A stretch of 64,000 bases of DNA from Pseudomonadota bacterium (GCA_021779835.1 JAJXZX010000012.1:40272-104271); one strand, 5' to 3'; shown: positions 1 to 9,510, counted from the first letter of the stretch. The notes: generated by a model not told the origin, from the letters alone. Numbers and translations are program-made.

Positions 1-542
1 GCGTGCGCGGCGGCCATTATGGCCTGTGGATAGAGCCTGCGCATCACACCCGCCACGAAGGCGAAATCGCGCTAAGCTTCGACGAACTCGACCCCGCCAC
101 CGGCGCGCGTATGCCGCTGGGCCGCCTCACCTTCCTGCTGGGGTTCGACGCGGCCTCGGCGCCAATTCTGATGATCGGTGGCCTGCAAGGCCCGCGCAAC
201 GCTGCCGCCAAAGCGGCCATCGTCACCGCTACCCGCAACCTGAAAGGCCTGCGGCCCAAGGCGGCGCTGTTTCTTGCCGCGCAGGCGATTGCGGCGAACT
301 GCGGCTGCACCGCCATCCATGCCGTCTCGAACGAAACCCACCTCATCAACGTGCGCAAACAGCGCGCGCGCAAGCGGATGACGGCGGATTACGATGCCTT
401 CTGGCTGGAACGCGGCGGCCAGCCGGACGGTCCCCTTGGCTACAAGATGCCGCTTCTGGCGCCCGACCCCAAGCCGTTCCGCGCCGACCTCGTGGCCGCC
501 ATCGCGGCGCTATTTAGCGCCGCGCGCGCTCAGGCCGCCTGA
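1..542 (+). CDS. VirK/YbjX (DUF535) family protein, 5' end outside the window
   Basis: About 179 C-terminal residues are visible and the frame is open to the left edge, so no start can be assigned (the GTG at 3 is only an internal codon). The pattern LTFLLGF...ILMIGGLQG, then GLRPK and AVSNETHLI, then a conserved Arg/Lys-rich segment fits the DUF535 family (VirK of Shigella, YbjX of E. coli), whose molecular role is poorly known. The TGA overlaps the 3' end of the convergent dehydrogenase gene by 13 bp. No signal peptide or membrane segment is visible in the part present. Family assignment is from pattern recognition only. Confidence 0.75.
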   Translation, partial: VRGGHYGLWIEPAHHTRHEGEIALSFDELDPATGARMPLGRLTFLLGFDAASAPILMIGGLQGPRNAAAKAAIVTATRNLKGLRPKAALFLAAQAIAANCGCTAIHAVSNETHLINVRKQRARKRMTADYDAFWLERGGQPDGPLGYKMPLLAPDPKPFRADLVAAIAALFSAARAQAA

Positions 543-1387
543 TCCAGCAGCCCCGCGCGCAGCTGCGCCTGGGCATCGACGCTGTGCCCGGTGAAAATCT
601 CGAACGCCTGCACGCCTTGGTAAAAGAACAGCTCATAGCCGCTTAGCACGTTGACGCCCGCAGCGGCCGCCTCGACGGTGAATTGCGTGTCCACCGGCGT
701 ATAAACCGCATCAAACGCCCAAGCGCGCCCCGGCCACAAATCGCCCGGCACCGGCGTGCCGCCATAGCCCACCATGCCCACCGGCGTCGCGTTCACCACG
801 CCATCCGCCCCGTGCAGCGCCTCGGCCACGTCGCGCGCCAACACCACGCGCGGCGCGCCCGCGCCGATCGCCGCCAGCCCCTCTGCCAACGACTGCGCCT
901 TAGACGCATCGCGGTCCAGAATCCGCACCTCTTGCGCCCCCAGCAGCGCCAGCGCAAAGCCAATCGCCCGCCCGACGCCGCCCGCCCCGATCAGCACCAC
1001 ACGCCCCGGCGCCACAGCGCCGAACCGCGCGCGATAGGCCGCGGCAAAGCCGGAATAATCGGTGTTGAACCCCTGCGCCCCCTCGGGCGTGAACAACACC
1101 GTGTTCACCGCCCCCAGCCGCCGGATATTCGCGTCCGCCACCTGCACACGCGCCACCACCGCCTCTTTGAACGGATAAGTCACGTTGACGCCGCGATAGC
1201 CCTCGTCCGCGCATTTCTCCAGAACCTCGGCGAAGGTCAGCCCCAGCTCTGCCGGGATCAGCAGATCATAGCTCACCTCCAGCCCCGCCAGCCGCCCCGC
1301 GATCCGATGCAGCGCGGGCGAGCGTGACGCCTTGATATTGCCCCCGATCAGCCCCAGCTTGACGCGGGCGCGTGTCGCCATAGCCAT
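530..1387 (-). CDS. aroE: Shikimate/quinate dehydrogenase-like (AroE family)
   Basis: A 285-aa NAD(P)-dependent dehydrogenase of the AroE family, which interconverts 3-dehydroshikimate and shikimate (or quinate and 3-dehydroquinate in catabolic members). Visible features are the substrate site SRSPALH (21-27), NVTYPFK with the catalytic Lys at 74, GAVNT, GFNTDYSG, and a Rossmann motif GAGGVGRA in the second domain. AAGGGA precedes the chosen start. It is the last gene of a TRAP transporter operon, 4 bp after the large permease, and a dehydroquinase lies just across the divergent promoter region. A catabolic rather than biosynthetic role is therefore likely (inference). A housekeeping aroE could lie elsewhere in the genome. 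Confidence 0.85.
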   Translation of the reverse strand: MAMATRARVKLGLIGGNIKASRSPALHRIAGRLAGLEVSYDLLIPAELGLTFAEVLEKCADEGYRGVNVTYPFKEAVVARVQVADANIRRLGAVNTVLFTPEGAQGFNTDYSGFAAAYRARFGAVAPGRVVLIGAGGVGRAIGFALALLGAQEVRILDRDASKAQSLAEGLAAIGAGAPRVVLARDVAEALHGADGVVNATPVGMVGYGGTPVPGDLWPGRAWAFDAVYTPVDTQFTVEAAAAGVNVLSGYELFFYQGVQAFEIFTGHSVDAQAQLRAGLLDQAA

Positions 1388-1391
1388 CCGC

Positions 1392-2687
1392 TTATCCCTT
1401 GTATCCCATCATGCATGGCAGACCCAACGTAAGCTCCGGCACCAGGATCAGCACCAGCAACGCCACAACCAGCACCGCGACAAACACCCAAATCTCGCGG
1501 ATCATGTCCTTCAGCGGGATGCCGGTAATGCCGTTCAGCACGAACAACACGATGCCATAGGGCGGCGTAATCAACCCGATCATGCAGTTCACCACGATCA
1601 CCACGCCGAAATACACAAGGTCGATGCCCAGTGCGTGACAGGCCGGAATGAACAGCGGCACGATCACCAGAATGATGGTCGAGGCGTCCAGCAGACATCC
1701 CAGCAACAGCACCAGCGCGTTCACCACCAGCATAAAGGCCAGCGGCCCGACATGCAGCGCGTCGATGAACACCGCCATCTTGGTCGGAATGTTTTCCGAG
1801 GCGACGATATAGTTGAAAATCAGCGCGCCGCCGATCACCAGCCCGACCGAGGCTGACGACATGACAGAGCCGCGCATGATCTCGTAAAACCCGCGCCAGC
1901 TCAGCGCGCGATAGAACACCACCGCCAGCAACAGCGCGTAAAACGCCGCGACTGCTGCCGCCTCGGTCGGCGTCGTGACGCCGCCATAGATGCCATACAG
2001 CAGGATCGCCGGCATCAGCAGCGCTGGAAACGCATTCACCGTCAGCTTCGGCAGCTCGGTGATCGGCACCGGCTCGTCCAGCCCAAAGCCCCGCTTTTTC
2101 GCAGCATACCAGTTCATGCCCATCAGCATCACGCCCATGAACAGCCCCGGCACGACCCCGCCCATGAACAGCGCGCCAATCGACGTGCCCGAAATCAGCG
2201 AATACATCACCATCGGGATCGAGGGCGGAATGATCGGCCCGATGGTCGAGGCCGCAGCGGTGATCGCCGCCGCATAGGCGGCCGGATAGCGCCCATCCTT
2301 GCGCATCATTTCGATGATAACTTTGCCCAAGCCCGCCGCATCGGCCACCGCCGACCCCGACATGCCCGCGAAAATCACGTTCGCCACCACGTTGACAAGG
2401 CCAAGCCCGCCGCGGAACCGCCCCACCAGTGCCACGCAGAACTTCAGCAACCGGTCGCTGATCGTGCCTGCGTTCATGATGTTCGCCGCAACGATGAACA
2501 GCGGCACCGCCAGCAGGATGAAGTTGTCGTATAGCCCCTGCACCATCTGCTCGGCAGGCAGGCTGAGGTCTTGGCCCGCGAACAGCACATAGCTGATCGC
2601 CGACAGGATCATCGCCATTGCAATCGGCATACCGATTGCGGCCAACACCATAAGGATGGCCAGACAAGACGAGAAAGCAATGCTCAT
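1392..2687 (-). CDS. TRAP transporter large permease (DctM type)
   Basis: A 431-aa integral membrane protein with about 12 hydrophobic segments. The conserved runs SLPAEQMVQG, VPLFIVAANIMNAG and ITAAASTIGPIIPPSIPMVMY are typical of DctM, the ion-coupled translocating subunit of tripartite ATP-independent periplasmic transporters. Its start overlaps the stop of the small-permease gene in an ATGA, indicating translational coupling. With the binding protein and small permease upstream it makes a complete TRAP system. The substrate is unknown. The linked shikimate dehydrogenase, dehydroquinase and aldolase point to a hydroxylated carboxylic acid (inference). Confidence 0.93.
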   Translation of the reverse strand: MSIAFSSCLAILMVLAAIGMPIAMAMILSAISYVLFAGQDLSLPAEQMVQGLYDNFILLAVPLFIVAANIMNAGTISDRLLKFCVALVGRFRGGLGLVNVVANVIFAGMSGSAVADAAGLGKVIIEMMRKDGRYPAAYAAAITAAASTIGPIIPPSIPMVMYSLISGTSIGALFMGGVVPGLFMGVMLMGMNWYAAKKRGFGLDEPVPITELPKLTVNAFPALLMPAILLYGIYGGVTTPTEAAAVAAFYALLLAVVFYRALSWRGFYEIMRGSVMSSASVGLVIGGALIFNYIVASENIPTKMAVFIDALHVGPLAFMLVVNALVLLLGCLLDASTIILVIVPLFIPACHALGIDLVYFGVVIVVNCMIGLITPPYGIVLFVLNGITGIPLKDMIREIWVFVAVLVVALLVLILVPELTLGLPCMMGYKG

Positions 2688-3217
2688 GGCAGGTGGACCT
2701 CTTCGCCTTCAATCAACGCATCATGGCCGGGAAACACCGCATCTGGCGATCCGCCGCGCAGCATGGAAATTGCCCGCACGCCGTAGCGCAGGATCATCAT
2801 CCCCAGAAACACGCCATAGATCGAAAAGACATACCCCAGGGGGATCTCCAGCGTCGAAGACCTCTGAATATTATAGAAACTGATGAAGCCCCAGGTCGCC
2901 TTGGCCGACAACCCCAGCCCCCCCACCACCGCAACCGCCGACAAAAGCGCGAATATCCGGCGGCGGCGCAAACCAACCGCCAGATACAACGTGTCGAACT
3001 TGATGTGATCGCGGTCATCAAGACAGAACGCGGCCACCCAAAACACAATCCAAAGCCACAGGGTTGATACCAGCTCTTGCGTCCAGCCGATCGAAAACGG
3101 CAAGACGTAGCGCGCGAAAATCTGCAACAGGAAGGTCGCGAACATGGCGGTAAGCATGATTACCGCCACATTCTCGGCCCGCGCCCGGAGCCACATCAGA
3201 ACCGGCATCATCCCCAT
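2684..3217 (-). CDS. TRAP transporter small permease (DctQ type)
   Basis: A 177-aa protein with four predicted membrane helices, roughly residues 15-35, 50-68, 88-108 and 130-150. This is the usual size and topology of DctQ subunits, and the segment GWTQELVSTLWLWIVFWVAAF is a typical second-helix region. DctQ forms the membrane complex with DctM and helps dock the periplasmic binding protein. It lies 4 bp downstream of the binding-protein gene and overlaps the large permease by 4 bp (ATGA), so all three should be co-translated. Confidence 0.9.
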   Translation of the reverse strand: MGMMPVLMWLRARAENVAVIMLTAMFATFLLQIFARYVLPFSIGWTQELVSTLWLWIVFWVAAFCLDDRDHIKFDTLYLAVGLRRRRIFALLSAVAVVGGLGLSAKATWGFISFYNIQRSSTLEIPLGYVFSIYGVFLGMMILRYGVRAISMLRGGSPDAVFPGHDALIEGEEVHLP

Positions 3218-3221
3218 GCCC

Positions 3222-4220
3222 TCACAAAGCGTTGATCTGATCGACCATGCCCTTGGGCCAGGTCTTCGAGAAATCCGACTTCAGATATTCGCCCTGCACA
3301 TGGGTGCGGAACGCCTCCAGATCGGGGGCGTAAACATCCAGACCCTGCGTCTTGAAGAAGCTCTCAAGGTCGCTCTCCAGCTTCAATTGCGCCTGACGCG
3401 CGCTTTCCGCCGCATCATCCGCCGCCTTCTGCAACGTCGCCTGATCTGCCGGGCTCATCTTGTCCCACACCGCTTTCGAGAAGGCGATGTAGTTCTGGTC
3501 CACCAGATGCGAGGTCAGGCAGATCTGTTTGGTGACCTCATAGAACTTGGAGTCCTTGTCGGTCGGCAGCGGGTTGTCCTGACCATCGATCGCGCCGGAC
3601 TGCAACGCGGTATACACTTCGGTAAACGCCACCGGAACCGGGTTCGCGCCCAGCGCACGGCCAAGGAACAGCCACGCATCGGTGCCCGGCATCCGCAGCT
3701 TGATCCCCTTCAGATCCGCCGGCGTCTTGACGTTCAACTCTGCCTTCGACTGGCGCAGGTTCAACTGGCGACGGCCCAGATACATCACCGACAACAGCTT
3801 GATGCCCAGCTTGTCCTCGACGCCCTTCTTCATGGCATCCATGAACGGTGCCGCGAACACCTTCTTCTGATGCTCGGCGTCTTTCAGCAGATAGCCTGCG
3901 GTAAAGATCGACCATTCCGGGATGATCTGCGCCAATTCCTGCGGCGAGGTGATCGACATATCCAGGTTGCCGCGCGCAATCGCAACCAACTCGGTGCCCT
4001 GCTTGAACAGCGTGGCGTTCCAATGCGGCTCGAACGTGGCAAAGCCCGCAACCGCCGGCCCGAACACGTCGGTCATCGCCACAGCACGCGCGTCGCTGGG
4101 CGTCATCGGGCCAGACATGCGGATGGTGATCTTGTCGGCGGCAAACACCGCGCCAGAGGTCGCAACAAGCGCGCCTGCGGCCGCACTGGCCAGCAAGGTG
4201 CGGCGATTAATCGTCGTCAT
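3222..4220 (-). CDS. TRAP transporter substrate-binding protein (DctP type)
   Basis: A 332-aa periplasmic binding protein. The start at 4220 is chosen because GGAGGAG sits about 8 bp upstream and the protein then opens with MTTINRRTLLASAAAGAL, a twin-arginine-like signal ending near AVFA-ADK. A longer in-frame reading to 4289 would spoil the signal peptide. The mature part shows family features of DctP proteins, including LRMPGTDAWLFLGRALGANPVP and TEVYTALQSGAIDGQDNP, the latter close to the conserved signature of TRAP binding proteins. It is first in the minus-strand operon and divergent from a GntR regulator. Confidence 0.92.
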   Translation of the reverse strand: MTTINRRTLLASAAAGALVATSGAVFAADKITIRMSGPMTPSDARAVAMTDVFGPAVAGFATFEPHWNATLFKQGTELVAIARGNLDMSITSPQELAQIIPEWSIFTAGYLLKDAEHQKKVFAAPFMDAMKKGVEDKLGIKLLSVMYLGRRQLNLRQSKAELNVKTPADLKGIKLRMPGTDAWLFLGRALGANPVPVAFTEVYTALQSGAIDGQDNPLPTDKDSKFYEVTKQICLTSHLVDQNYIAFSKAVWDKMSPADQATLQKAADDAAESARQAQLKLESDLESFFKTQGLDVYAPDLEAFRTHVQGEYLKSDFSKTWPKGMVDQINAL

Positions 4221-4333
4221 GGTGGGTCTCCTCCCTGAGTTTTGCATGACGCCGGCGGTCTCCGCCCCCCTGCGCCTTCGAACCTTCATCTCACATGTTG
4301 TATTTCGAGTCTAGCTAAAATCGATTATTGTCC

Positions 4334-4346
4334 TTATACATGATAA
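4334..4346. promoter_or_regulatory. Possible GntR-regulator operator between divergent genes
   Basis: TTAT-ACATG-ATAA is an inverted repeat in the short AT-rich stretch between the TRAP operon and the GntR gene. It is the only obvious dyad in the roughly 230-bp divergent region and sits where an autoregulatory FCD-type repressor would bind. The arms are short, so chance occurrence is possible. Confidence 0.25.
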
Positions 4347-4449
4347 AGTGGACTATATCCGCTATACCGGAAACCTATCCACCGTCCTTGCCGCCCCTTC
4401 CGCCATGCGGCAGGGTAACAGCGGGAAAACCCCGAGTCGGAGCCGCAGG

Positions 4450-5175
4450 ATGACACAAAACGCCCCGAATTTCGCGCCCCCCCTTGCCGAAGGGCGCAAA
4501 GAAACCATCGCCAGCCGTGTCGCCACCCAATTGCGTGCCGAAATCCTGTCCGGCGCCCTCGCCCCCGGCGACAAGCTCAACCTCGACCGCCTGCGCGAAC
4601 GGCTCGACATCTCGCTCGCCCCGGTGCGCGAGGCGATGACCCGCCTCGCCGCCGATGGCCTTGTCGAGGTCGAGGATCAGCGCGGCTACCGTGTCGCCCC
4701 CATCTCTCGCGCCAACCTTGACGAGGTCACGCGCCTGCGCTGCGAGTTGGAACCCCTCGCCCTCGCCCAAGCCATCACCCACGCCACGCTGGATTGGGAG
4801 GCCGCGATCCTCTCTGCCCTCCACCGCCTCTCGCGCACCCCCCGCACGCCGAACGCCGAGGCGTGGGAAACCGCGCATACCGAATTTCACCTCACCCTGA
4901 TCGGCGGTTGCGGTATGCCGTTGCTGATCGGCTTTTGCACCAAACTGCGCCTGTTGAACGACCGCTACCGCCGCCTCAGCTTCGCCCTCGCCCCCGAATC
5001 CGACATCGCCGGCGAACATCAGGCGATTGCCGAGGCCGCCGTCGCGCGCGACGCGCCCAAGGCCTGCGACCTGCTCGCCCGCCATATCACCCGCACCGGC
5101 ACGCGCCTCAGCGACGCCCTCGCCGCCCGCCTTGCCGACCCATCCCGAACCGCCCGCAACGGAGAACCCGCGTGA
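4450..5175 (+). CDS. GntR family regulator, FadR/FCD subfamily
   Basis: A 241-aa regulator with an N-terminal winged helix ([20 protein letters not shown] then [27 protein letters not shown]) and a C-terminal helical FCD effector domain. The metal/ligand-type residues are visible as [20 protein letters not shown] and EHQAIAEA...HI. The ATG at 4450 is preferred over in-frame codons back to 4348 because the extra residues are low-complexity and not family-like. The gene is divergent from the TRAP operon, and its TGA overlaps the GTG start of the dehydroquinase, so it probably controls both transcripts in response to the transported acid (inference). Confidence 0.88.
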   Translation: MTQNAPNFAPPLAEGRKETIASRVATQLRAEILSGALAPGDKLNLDRLRERLDISLAPVREAMTRLAADGLVEVEDQRGYRVAPISRANLDEVTRLRCELEPLALAQAITHATLDWEAAILSALHRLSRTPRTPNAEAWETAHTEFHLTLIGGCGMPLLIGFCTKLRLLNDRYRRLSFALAPESDIAGEHQAIAEAAVARDAPKACDLLARHITRTGTRLSDALAARLADPSRTARNGEPA

Positions 5176-5615
5176 AACCGACCGTCCTTGTCCTCAACGG
5201 CCCCAACCTCAACCTGCTGGGCAAACGCCAGCCGCATATCTACGGCTCCGAAACCCTCGCCGATGTCGAGGCCGACCTTCGCGCCCTCGCCAAAGACCTC
5301 GGCGTCGAGGTCCGCTTTCACCAATCCAACCGCGAATATGAGCTGATCGACTGGATCCATGACGCGCGCGAAACCGCCGCCGCCATCCTCATCAACCCCG
5401 GTGCCTTCACCCACACCTCGGTCGCCATCCTTGACGCGCTCAACGCATTCGAGGGTCCGGTCTTGGAAATCCACATCTCCAACGTCCACAAACGCGAGGC
5501 GTTCCGCCACCATTCCTACGTCTCGCAACGCGCCGAAGGCGTCATCGCGGGCTTTGGCACCCAAGGCTACAGCCTCGCCCTGCGCCGCGCCGCCCATCTT
5601 GTGACCAACGCCTGA
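5172..5615 (+). CDS. aroQ: Type II 3-dehydroquinate dehydratase
   Basis: A 147-aa enzyme interconverting 3-dehydroquinate and 3-dehydroshikimate, of normal length for the dodecameric type II family. Diagnostic segments are [19 protein letters not shown] (catalytic Tyr in the lid), [44 protein letters not shown] (catalytic His) and a C-terminal [11 protein letters not shown]. The start is a GTG overlapping the TGA of the GntR gene (GTGA), with GGAGAA about 6 bp upstream. Its position in a transport-linked cluster with a shikimate dehydrogenase homologue suggests quinate/shikimate breakdown rather than aromatic amino-acid synthesis (inference). Confidence 0.93.
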   Translation: MKPTVLVLNGPNLNLLGKRQPHIYGSETLADVEADLRALAKDLGVEVRFHQSNREYELIDWIHDARETAAAILINPGAFTHTSVAILDALNAFEGPVLEIHISNVHKREAFRHHSYVSQRAEGVIAGFGTQGYSLALRRAAHLVTNA

Positions 5616-5642
5616 CCCCACCCTCCCAGCAAAGAGACACTC

Positions 5643-6422
5643 ATGGACCTGCCCAAAAACCCCTTCAAACACGCCATTGCCAAAGGCACGCAGCAGATCG
5701 GCCTTTGGGTCACGCTGCCCTCGACCTTCACCGCCGAGCTTCTGGCGACCTGCGGCTACGACTGGTTGCTGTTCGACAGCGAGCACGCGATCGGCGACCC
5801 CATCACGCTGTTCGAGCAACTTCAGGCCGCCGCCCCCTACCCGGTCAACGCTGTGGTGCGCCCCGCCTCCAACGATCCCGTGCTCATCAAACGCATCCTG
5901 GATGCAGGCGCGCTGTCGCTGATCGTTCCTTACGTCGAAAACCCCGACGAGGCGCGCGCCGCCGTCGCCGCCACCCGCTACGCCCCGCGCGGCATCCGCG
6001 GCGCCGCCGGCATCACCCGCGCCACCCGCTACGGCACCGTGCCGAACTACGCCACCCGCGCCTCAGACGAGATCTGCCTGATCGTGCAGGTCGAAAGCGT
6101 CACCGCCCTCAGCCATATCGAGGAAATCGCCGCGATCGACGGCATTGACGGCATCTTCGTCGGCCCCGCCGACCTCGCCGCCACCATGGGCCACCCCGGC
6201 AATCCCGGCCACCCAGAGGTCGTTGCCGCCATCGAGGACGCCATCCGCCGCATCCGCAAAGCCGGCAAACCGGCCGGCATCCTGACCCTCGACCCGGTCT
6301 TCGTGCGCCGCTGCATCGAGGTCGGCACCGTCTTCACCGCCGTCGATGTTGACGCCGCCATCCTGATCCGCAGCGCCAAGAAGATCGCCGCCGACTACAA
6401 GACCGACTACAAAGACCTGTAA
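5643..6422 (+). CDS. HpcH/HpaI family aldolase (2-oxo-3-deoxy acid aldolase type)
   Basis: A 259-aa metal-dependent class II aldolase of the HpcH/HpaI (GarL-like) family, which cleaves 4-hydroxy-2-oxo acids to pyruvate and an aldehyde. Visible family features are GLWVTLPS, YDWLLFDSEHAIGD (catalytic His), VRPASNDPVLIKRILDAGA, the metal-binding Glu in LIVQVES, and DGIFVGPADLAATMG. It follows the dehydroquinase by 27 bp with an AGAG ribosome site, probably in the same transcript. Its true substrate is not apparent; aldol cleavage is not part of the classical quinate route, which makes this locus unusual. Confidence 0.88.
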   Translation: MDLPKNPFKHAIAKGTQQIGLWVTLPSTFTAELLATCGYDWLLFDSEHAIGDPITLFEQLQAAAPYPVNAVVRPASNDPVLIKRILDAGALSLIVPYVENPDEARAAVAATRYAPRGIRGAAGITRATRYGTVPNYATRASDEICLIVQVESVTALSHIEEIAAIDGIDGIFVGPADLAATMGHPGNPGHPEVVAAIEDAIRRIRKAGKPAGILTLDPVFVRRCIEVGTVFTAVDVDAAILIRSAKKIAADYKTDYKDL

Positions 6423-6436
6423 GCGCGCGCCCAGCC

Positions 6437-6475
6437 TCCCCCGCAGAACGCCTCCGGCGGGGGAGTATTTTTGCC
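6437..6475 (+). terminator. Intrinsic terminator inside a dispersed repeat
   Basis: A perfect 9-bp stem (CTCCCCCGC at 6437-6445, GCGGGGGAG at 6458-6466) is followed by TATTTTT. It ends the dehydroquinase/aldolase transcript. The right arm and T-run belong to the dispersed element GGGGGAGTATTTTTGCCAAAAAG. Confidence 0.8.
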
Positions 6476-6530
6476 AAAAAGAAATAGCGCCGGGTTTTTG
6501 CCCTTTATCCGGCAAAGCCGCGCTCTTGAT

Positions 6531-6630
6531 TTCTTCTTGGGCCAAATACTCAAATTCAACCGCAGCCCAAAGCGCCGCCCATGCCAATCCGGGCGCCGCA
6601 CAATCGTATGCATGAAAAACATACGATTTA
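6531..6630. repeat. Composite dispersed intergenic repeat, copy A
   Basis: This segment begins TTCTTCTTGGGCCAAATACTC, continues through CCGGGCGCCGCAC, and ends in a hairpin with stem ATCGTATG/CATACGAT and loop CATGAAAAA. It matches 14653-14750 along its whole length with substitutions. The leading part is an inverted copy of the terminator repeat at 6452-6485. It lies between the aldolase (+) and the convergent adenine deaminase (-). No protein-coding sense is seen. Confidence 0.7.
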
Positions 6631-6681
6631 CATATGCTTTGCAGATCGTCATTTCCCAGCGATTTCAGCGTTTTGCGCGCC

Positions 6682-8382
6682 TCAGGCGATCACCTCAAAG
6701 CGATCCACATCCACCATGCCGAAATCGGTGATTTTCAGATGCGGGATCACCGGCAGCGCCAAGAAGGCCAGTTGCAGGAACGGCTCTTCCAGCACCACGC
6801 CCAACACCCGCGCCGCCGCGCGCAGTTTGACCAGCGCCGCCTGCACCACCTCGAACGGCTCAAGGCTCATCAACCCCGCCACCGGCAGCGCCACCTCGGC
6901 CAGAACCTTGCCGTCCAGCACCACGACAAAACCGCCCTCGATCTCTCCCAACCGGTTCGCCGCAATCGACATATCGTTATAGTCCACGCCCACAACCGCA
7001 ATATTGTGATGGTCATGGCAAACGGTTGATGCAATAGCGCCGCGTTCCAACCCAAAGCCGCGCACAAATCCGGTTGCCATATTGCCGTTCACGCCATGCC
7101 GTTCGATCACCGCGATCTTGACCAGATCACGCGCCACATCGGGCCGTTTGTCGCCATTCTCGGGCGTGATTTCCTCGATCAGATGCTCGGTGATGATCTT
7201 GCCGGGCAGGATGCCGATCACATGCGTCTCGCCCCGGTTCCCCGCCGTGCGGAAATGCGCAGGCTCAATCCGCCGCGCCTTGACCGAGTGGCGCGCCACC
7301 GGCTCGATGACCTTACGGCCCGCAAAAGCCGCATCATCCACCACCACCCCGCCGCAAATCACCGCCTCGGCGTTGCAGGTCGCAAGGTCTTGAATAACCA
7401 CGATATCCGCCCGCTTACCCGGCGCGATCAACCCGCGATCCTTCAGGCCGAACGCCTCTGCCGCCGACAGGCTCGCCGCGCGATAAACCGCCAAAGGCGC
7501 GGCCCCCAGCGCGATCGCTGTGCGGATCACATAGTCCAGATGGCCATGTTCCGCGATGTCCAGCGGGTTCCGGTCATCGGTGCAAAACGCGATATAGGGC
7601 GAGTGGCGCTCGGTGATAATCTCGGCCAAGGCGTGCAGATCCTTCGATACTGAGCCCTCGCGGATCAGCACCCGCATCCCCTTGCGCAGTTTCTCAATCG
7701 CCTCGGCGGCGCTCGTCGCCTCATGCTCCGTCCGTATCCCCGCCGCGATATAGGCGTTCAGATCGCGCCCCGACAACAGCGGCGCGTGGCCGTCGATATG
7801 CCGCCCGCGGAACGCCTCAAGTTTCGCCATGCAGCCGGGGTCGCGATGGATAACCCCCGGATAATTCATGAATTCCGCCAACCCGATCACCCGCGGATGA
7901 TCCATAAGCGGCACCAGATCCGCCGCCTCCAGCCGCGCCCCCGTGGTCTCCATATGGGTCGAGGGCACGCAAGACGACAGCTGCACGCGAATATCCATCA
8001 CCGTCCGCGCGCTGGCGTCGAGGAAATACCGTATCCCCACCAGCCCCGCCACATTGGCAATCTCATGCGGGTCGCAAATCGCCGTCGTCACGCCTCTCGG
8101 GCACACGCAGCGGTCAAATTCGAACGGCGTGACAAGCGAGCTTTCGATGTGCAGATGCGTGTCGATAAACCCCGGCACCAATATCTTGCCGCGGCAGTCA
8201 ATCTCTCGAACCCCTTGATACTCCTCGAAAACCCCGACGATGGTCTCGCCGCAGATCGCCACATCTCCCACGACCAGCTCGCCCGTCACCAGATCAAACA
8301 CCCGGCCGCCCTTCAGCACCAGATCGGCCCGCACCTCGCCACGCCCCTGCGCGATCACGTCCGCCAATTCCGCCCGCGCCAT
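6682..8382 (-). CDS. ade: Adenine deaminase
   Basis: A 566-aa amidohydrolase converting adenine to hypoxanthine and ammonia. Metal-site and family motifs include [51 protein letters not shown] and a C-terminal domain with [12 protein letters not shown]. The start at 8382 gives [26 protein letters not shown], the normal adenine deaminase beginning; the frame stays open to 8493, but that extension is unlike the family. It stands alone between the repeat region and a divergently transcribed exporter, consistent with purine salvage. Confidence 0.94.
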   Translation of the reverse strand: MARAELADVIAQGRGEVRADLVLKGGRVFDLVTGELVVGDVAICGETIVGVFEEYQGVREIDCRGKILVPGFIDTHLHIESSLVTPFEFDRCVCPRGVTTAICDPHEIANVAGLVGIRYFLDASARTVMDIRVQLSSCVPSTHMETTGARLEAADLVPLMDHPRVIGLAEFMNYPGVIHRDPGCMAKLEAFRGRHIDGHAPLLSGRDLNAYIAAGIRTEHEATSAAEAIEKLRKGMRVLIREGSVSKDLHALAEIITERHSPYIAFCTDDRNPLDIAEHGHLDYVIRTAIALGAAPLAVYRAASLSAAEAFGLKDRGLIAPGKRADIVVIQDLATCNAEAVICGGVVVDDAAFAGRKVIEPVARHSVKARRIEPAHFRTAGNRGETHVIGILPGKIITEHLIEEITPENGDKRPDVARDLVKIAVIERHGVNGNMATGFVRGFGLERGAIASTVCHDHHNIAVVGVDYNDMSIAANRLGEIEGGFVVVLDGKVLAEVALPVAGLMSLEPFEVVQAALVKLRAAARVLGVVLEEPFLQLAFLALPVIPHLKITDFGMVDVDRFEVIA

Positions 8383-8522
8383 GTCATACCCCCGGCAAGT
8401 AAGCCCTTTGCCCCAAATGACCCCAAGCGCCGCCGCTAGTCCAGCCCCACCAGCCCTTGCACTCCCCCGCCGATCCATGCTTGATCGCGCCATACCTTCC
8501 CGCGCTCATTCCGGACCCGCCC

Positions 8523-9452
8523 ATGCAGCCCTTCCGTGGCATCGCGATGAAACTGGCCTCGGTCAGCTTCTTCATCGTGATGTCCTCCTTCATCAAGGCG
8601 GTGTCAGACCGCGTTCCGGCGGGCGAGGCGGTGTTTTTCCGTTCTGCCTTCGCGATGCCGGTGATCCTGATCTGGCTTGCCGCGCGCCATGATTTCCCTG
8701 CGGGCCTGCGCGTGCGCTCGCCGCTGGACCACGGGCTGCGCGGCATCTTTGGCACCACCAACATGGGGCTTGGTTTTGCCGGCCTTGGCCTCTTGTCGCT
8801 GCCAGAGGTCACGGCAATCGGCTATGCCGCGCCGCTGCTGACCGTCCTGTTCGCCGCGCTGCTGTTGGGCGAAAAGGTCCATGCTTTCCGCATCTCTGCT
8901 GTCGTGTTGGGCCTCATCGGCGTGTTGATCGTGCTTTACCCCAACCTCGCCACCGCCACCGGCCCCGCCACCCCCCTCGCCCATGCCGAGGCATTGGGCG
9001 CAATCCTTGTCCTTATCGGTGCGGTTTTCAATGCGCTGGCGCAGGTGCAGATCCGCCGCCTCGTCGCCACGGAAAACGTTTCTGCCATCGTGTTTTTCTT
9101 CTCGCTGACCGCCACTGTGCTGTCGCTGACCACGCTTCCCTTCGGCTGGGTCTGGCCCACCGCCCGCGAGGCCGCGTTTCTGATCGGCTGCGGCCTTTTC
9201 GGCGGCGTCGGCCAGATTTTCCTCACCTCCAGCTACCGCCACGCGGACGCCTCGGTGATCGCACCCTTCGAATACGCCTCGATGATCCTGGCGCTTCTGA
9301 TCGGCTATTTCGTCTTCAGCGAAACGCCGACCCTGACCATGCTGACCGGCGCCGCAATTGTCGTCGCGGCCGGTATCCTCATCATCTGGCGCGAACATTA
9401 TCTTGGGCTGGAACGCTCGCGCCAACGCAAGGCGATGACGCCGCTGGGCTAA
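8523..9452 (+). CDS. DMT superfamily transporter (EamA domains)
   Basis: A 309-aa membrane protein with about ten hydrophobic helices in two EamA repeats. The first repeat shows SFIKAVSDRVPAGEAVFFRS and LPEVTAIGYAAPLLTVLFAALLLGEKV; the second shows HADASVIAPFEYASMILALLIGYFVFSE. These are typical of inner-membrane drug/metabolite exporters such as RhaT/S-adenosylmethionine-type carriers. The ATG at 8523 is preferred; an internal Met at 8547 is also possible. It is convergent with the sugar ABC operon and separated from it by a terminator hairpin. The substrate cannot be inferred. Confidence 0.88.
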   Translation: MQPFRGIAMKLASVSFFIVMSSFIKAVSDRVPAGEAVFFRSAFAMPVILIWLAARHDFPAGLRVRSPLDHGLRGIFGTTNMGLGFAGLGLLSLPEVTAIGYAAPLLTVLFAALLLGEKVHAFRISAVVLGLIGVLIVLYPNLATATGPATPLAHAEALGAILVLIGAVFNALAQVQIRRLVATENVSAIVFFFSLTATVLSLTTLPFGWVWPTAREAAFLIGCGLFGGVGQIFLTSSYRHADASVIAPFEYASMILALLIGYFVFSETPTLTMLTGAAIVVAAGILIIWREHYLGLERSRQRKAMTPLG

Positions 9453-9454
9453 AG

Positions 9455-9490
9455 CAAAGGGCGCGACGGTTTCCCGCCACGCCCCTTTGT
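9455..9490. terminator. Bidirectional terminator hairpin
   Basis: CAAAGGGCGCGACGG pairs with CCGCCACGCCCCTTTG (imperfect stem), with A/T tracts on both flanks. It separates the convergent exporter gene from the ATPase gene of the sugar transporter. Confidence 0.65.
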
Positions 9491-9510
9491 TTCTTGCTCA
9501 TAGCCCCCGC

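Noticed and set aside
1348..2712. Second 454-codon minus-strand frame over the DctM gene
   Set aside because: Out of frame with a full-length DctM that has clear membrane motifs and operon overlaps; composition is typical of a shadow frame.
6611..6731. Small frames starting MKNIR in several intergenic repeats (also 14755 and 41911)
   Set aside because: The shared residues come only from the repeat GCATGAAAAACATACG; the reading beyond it differs completely among copies, so they are not a protein family.
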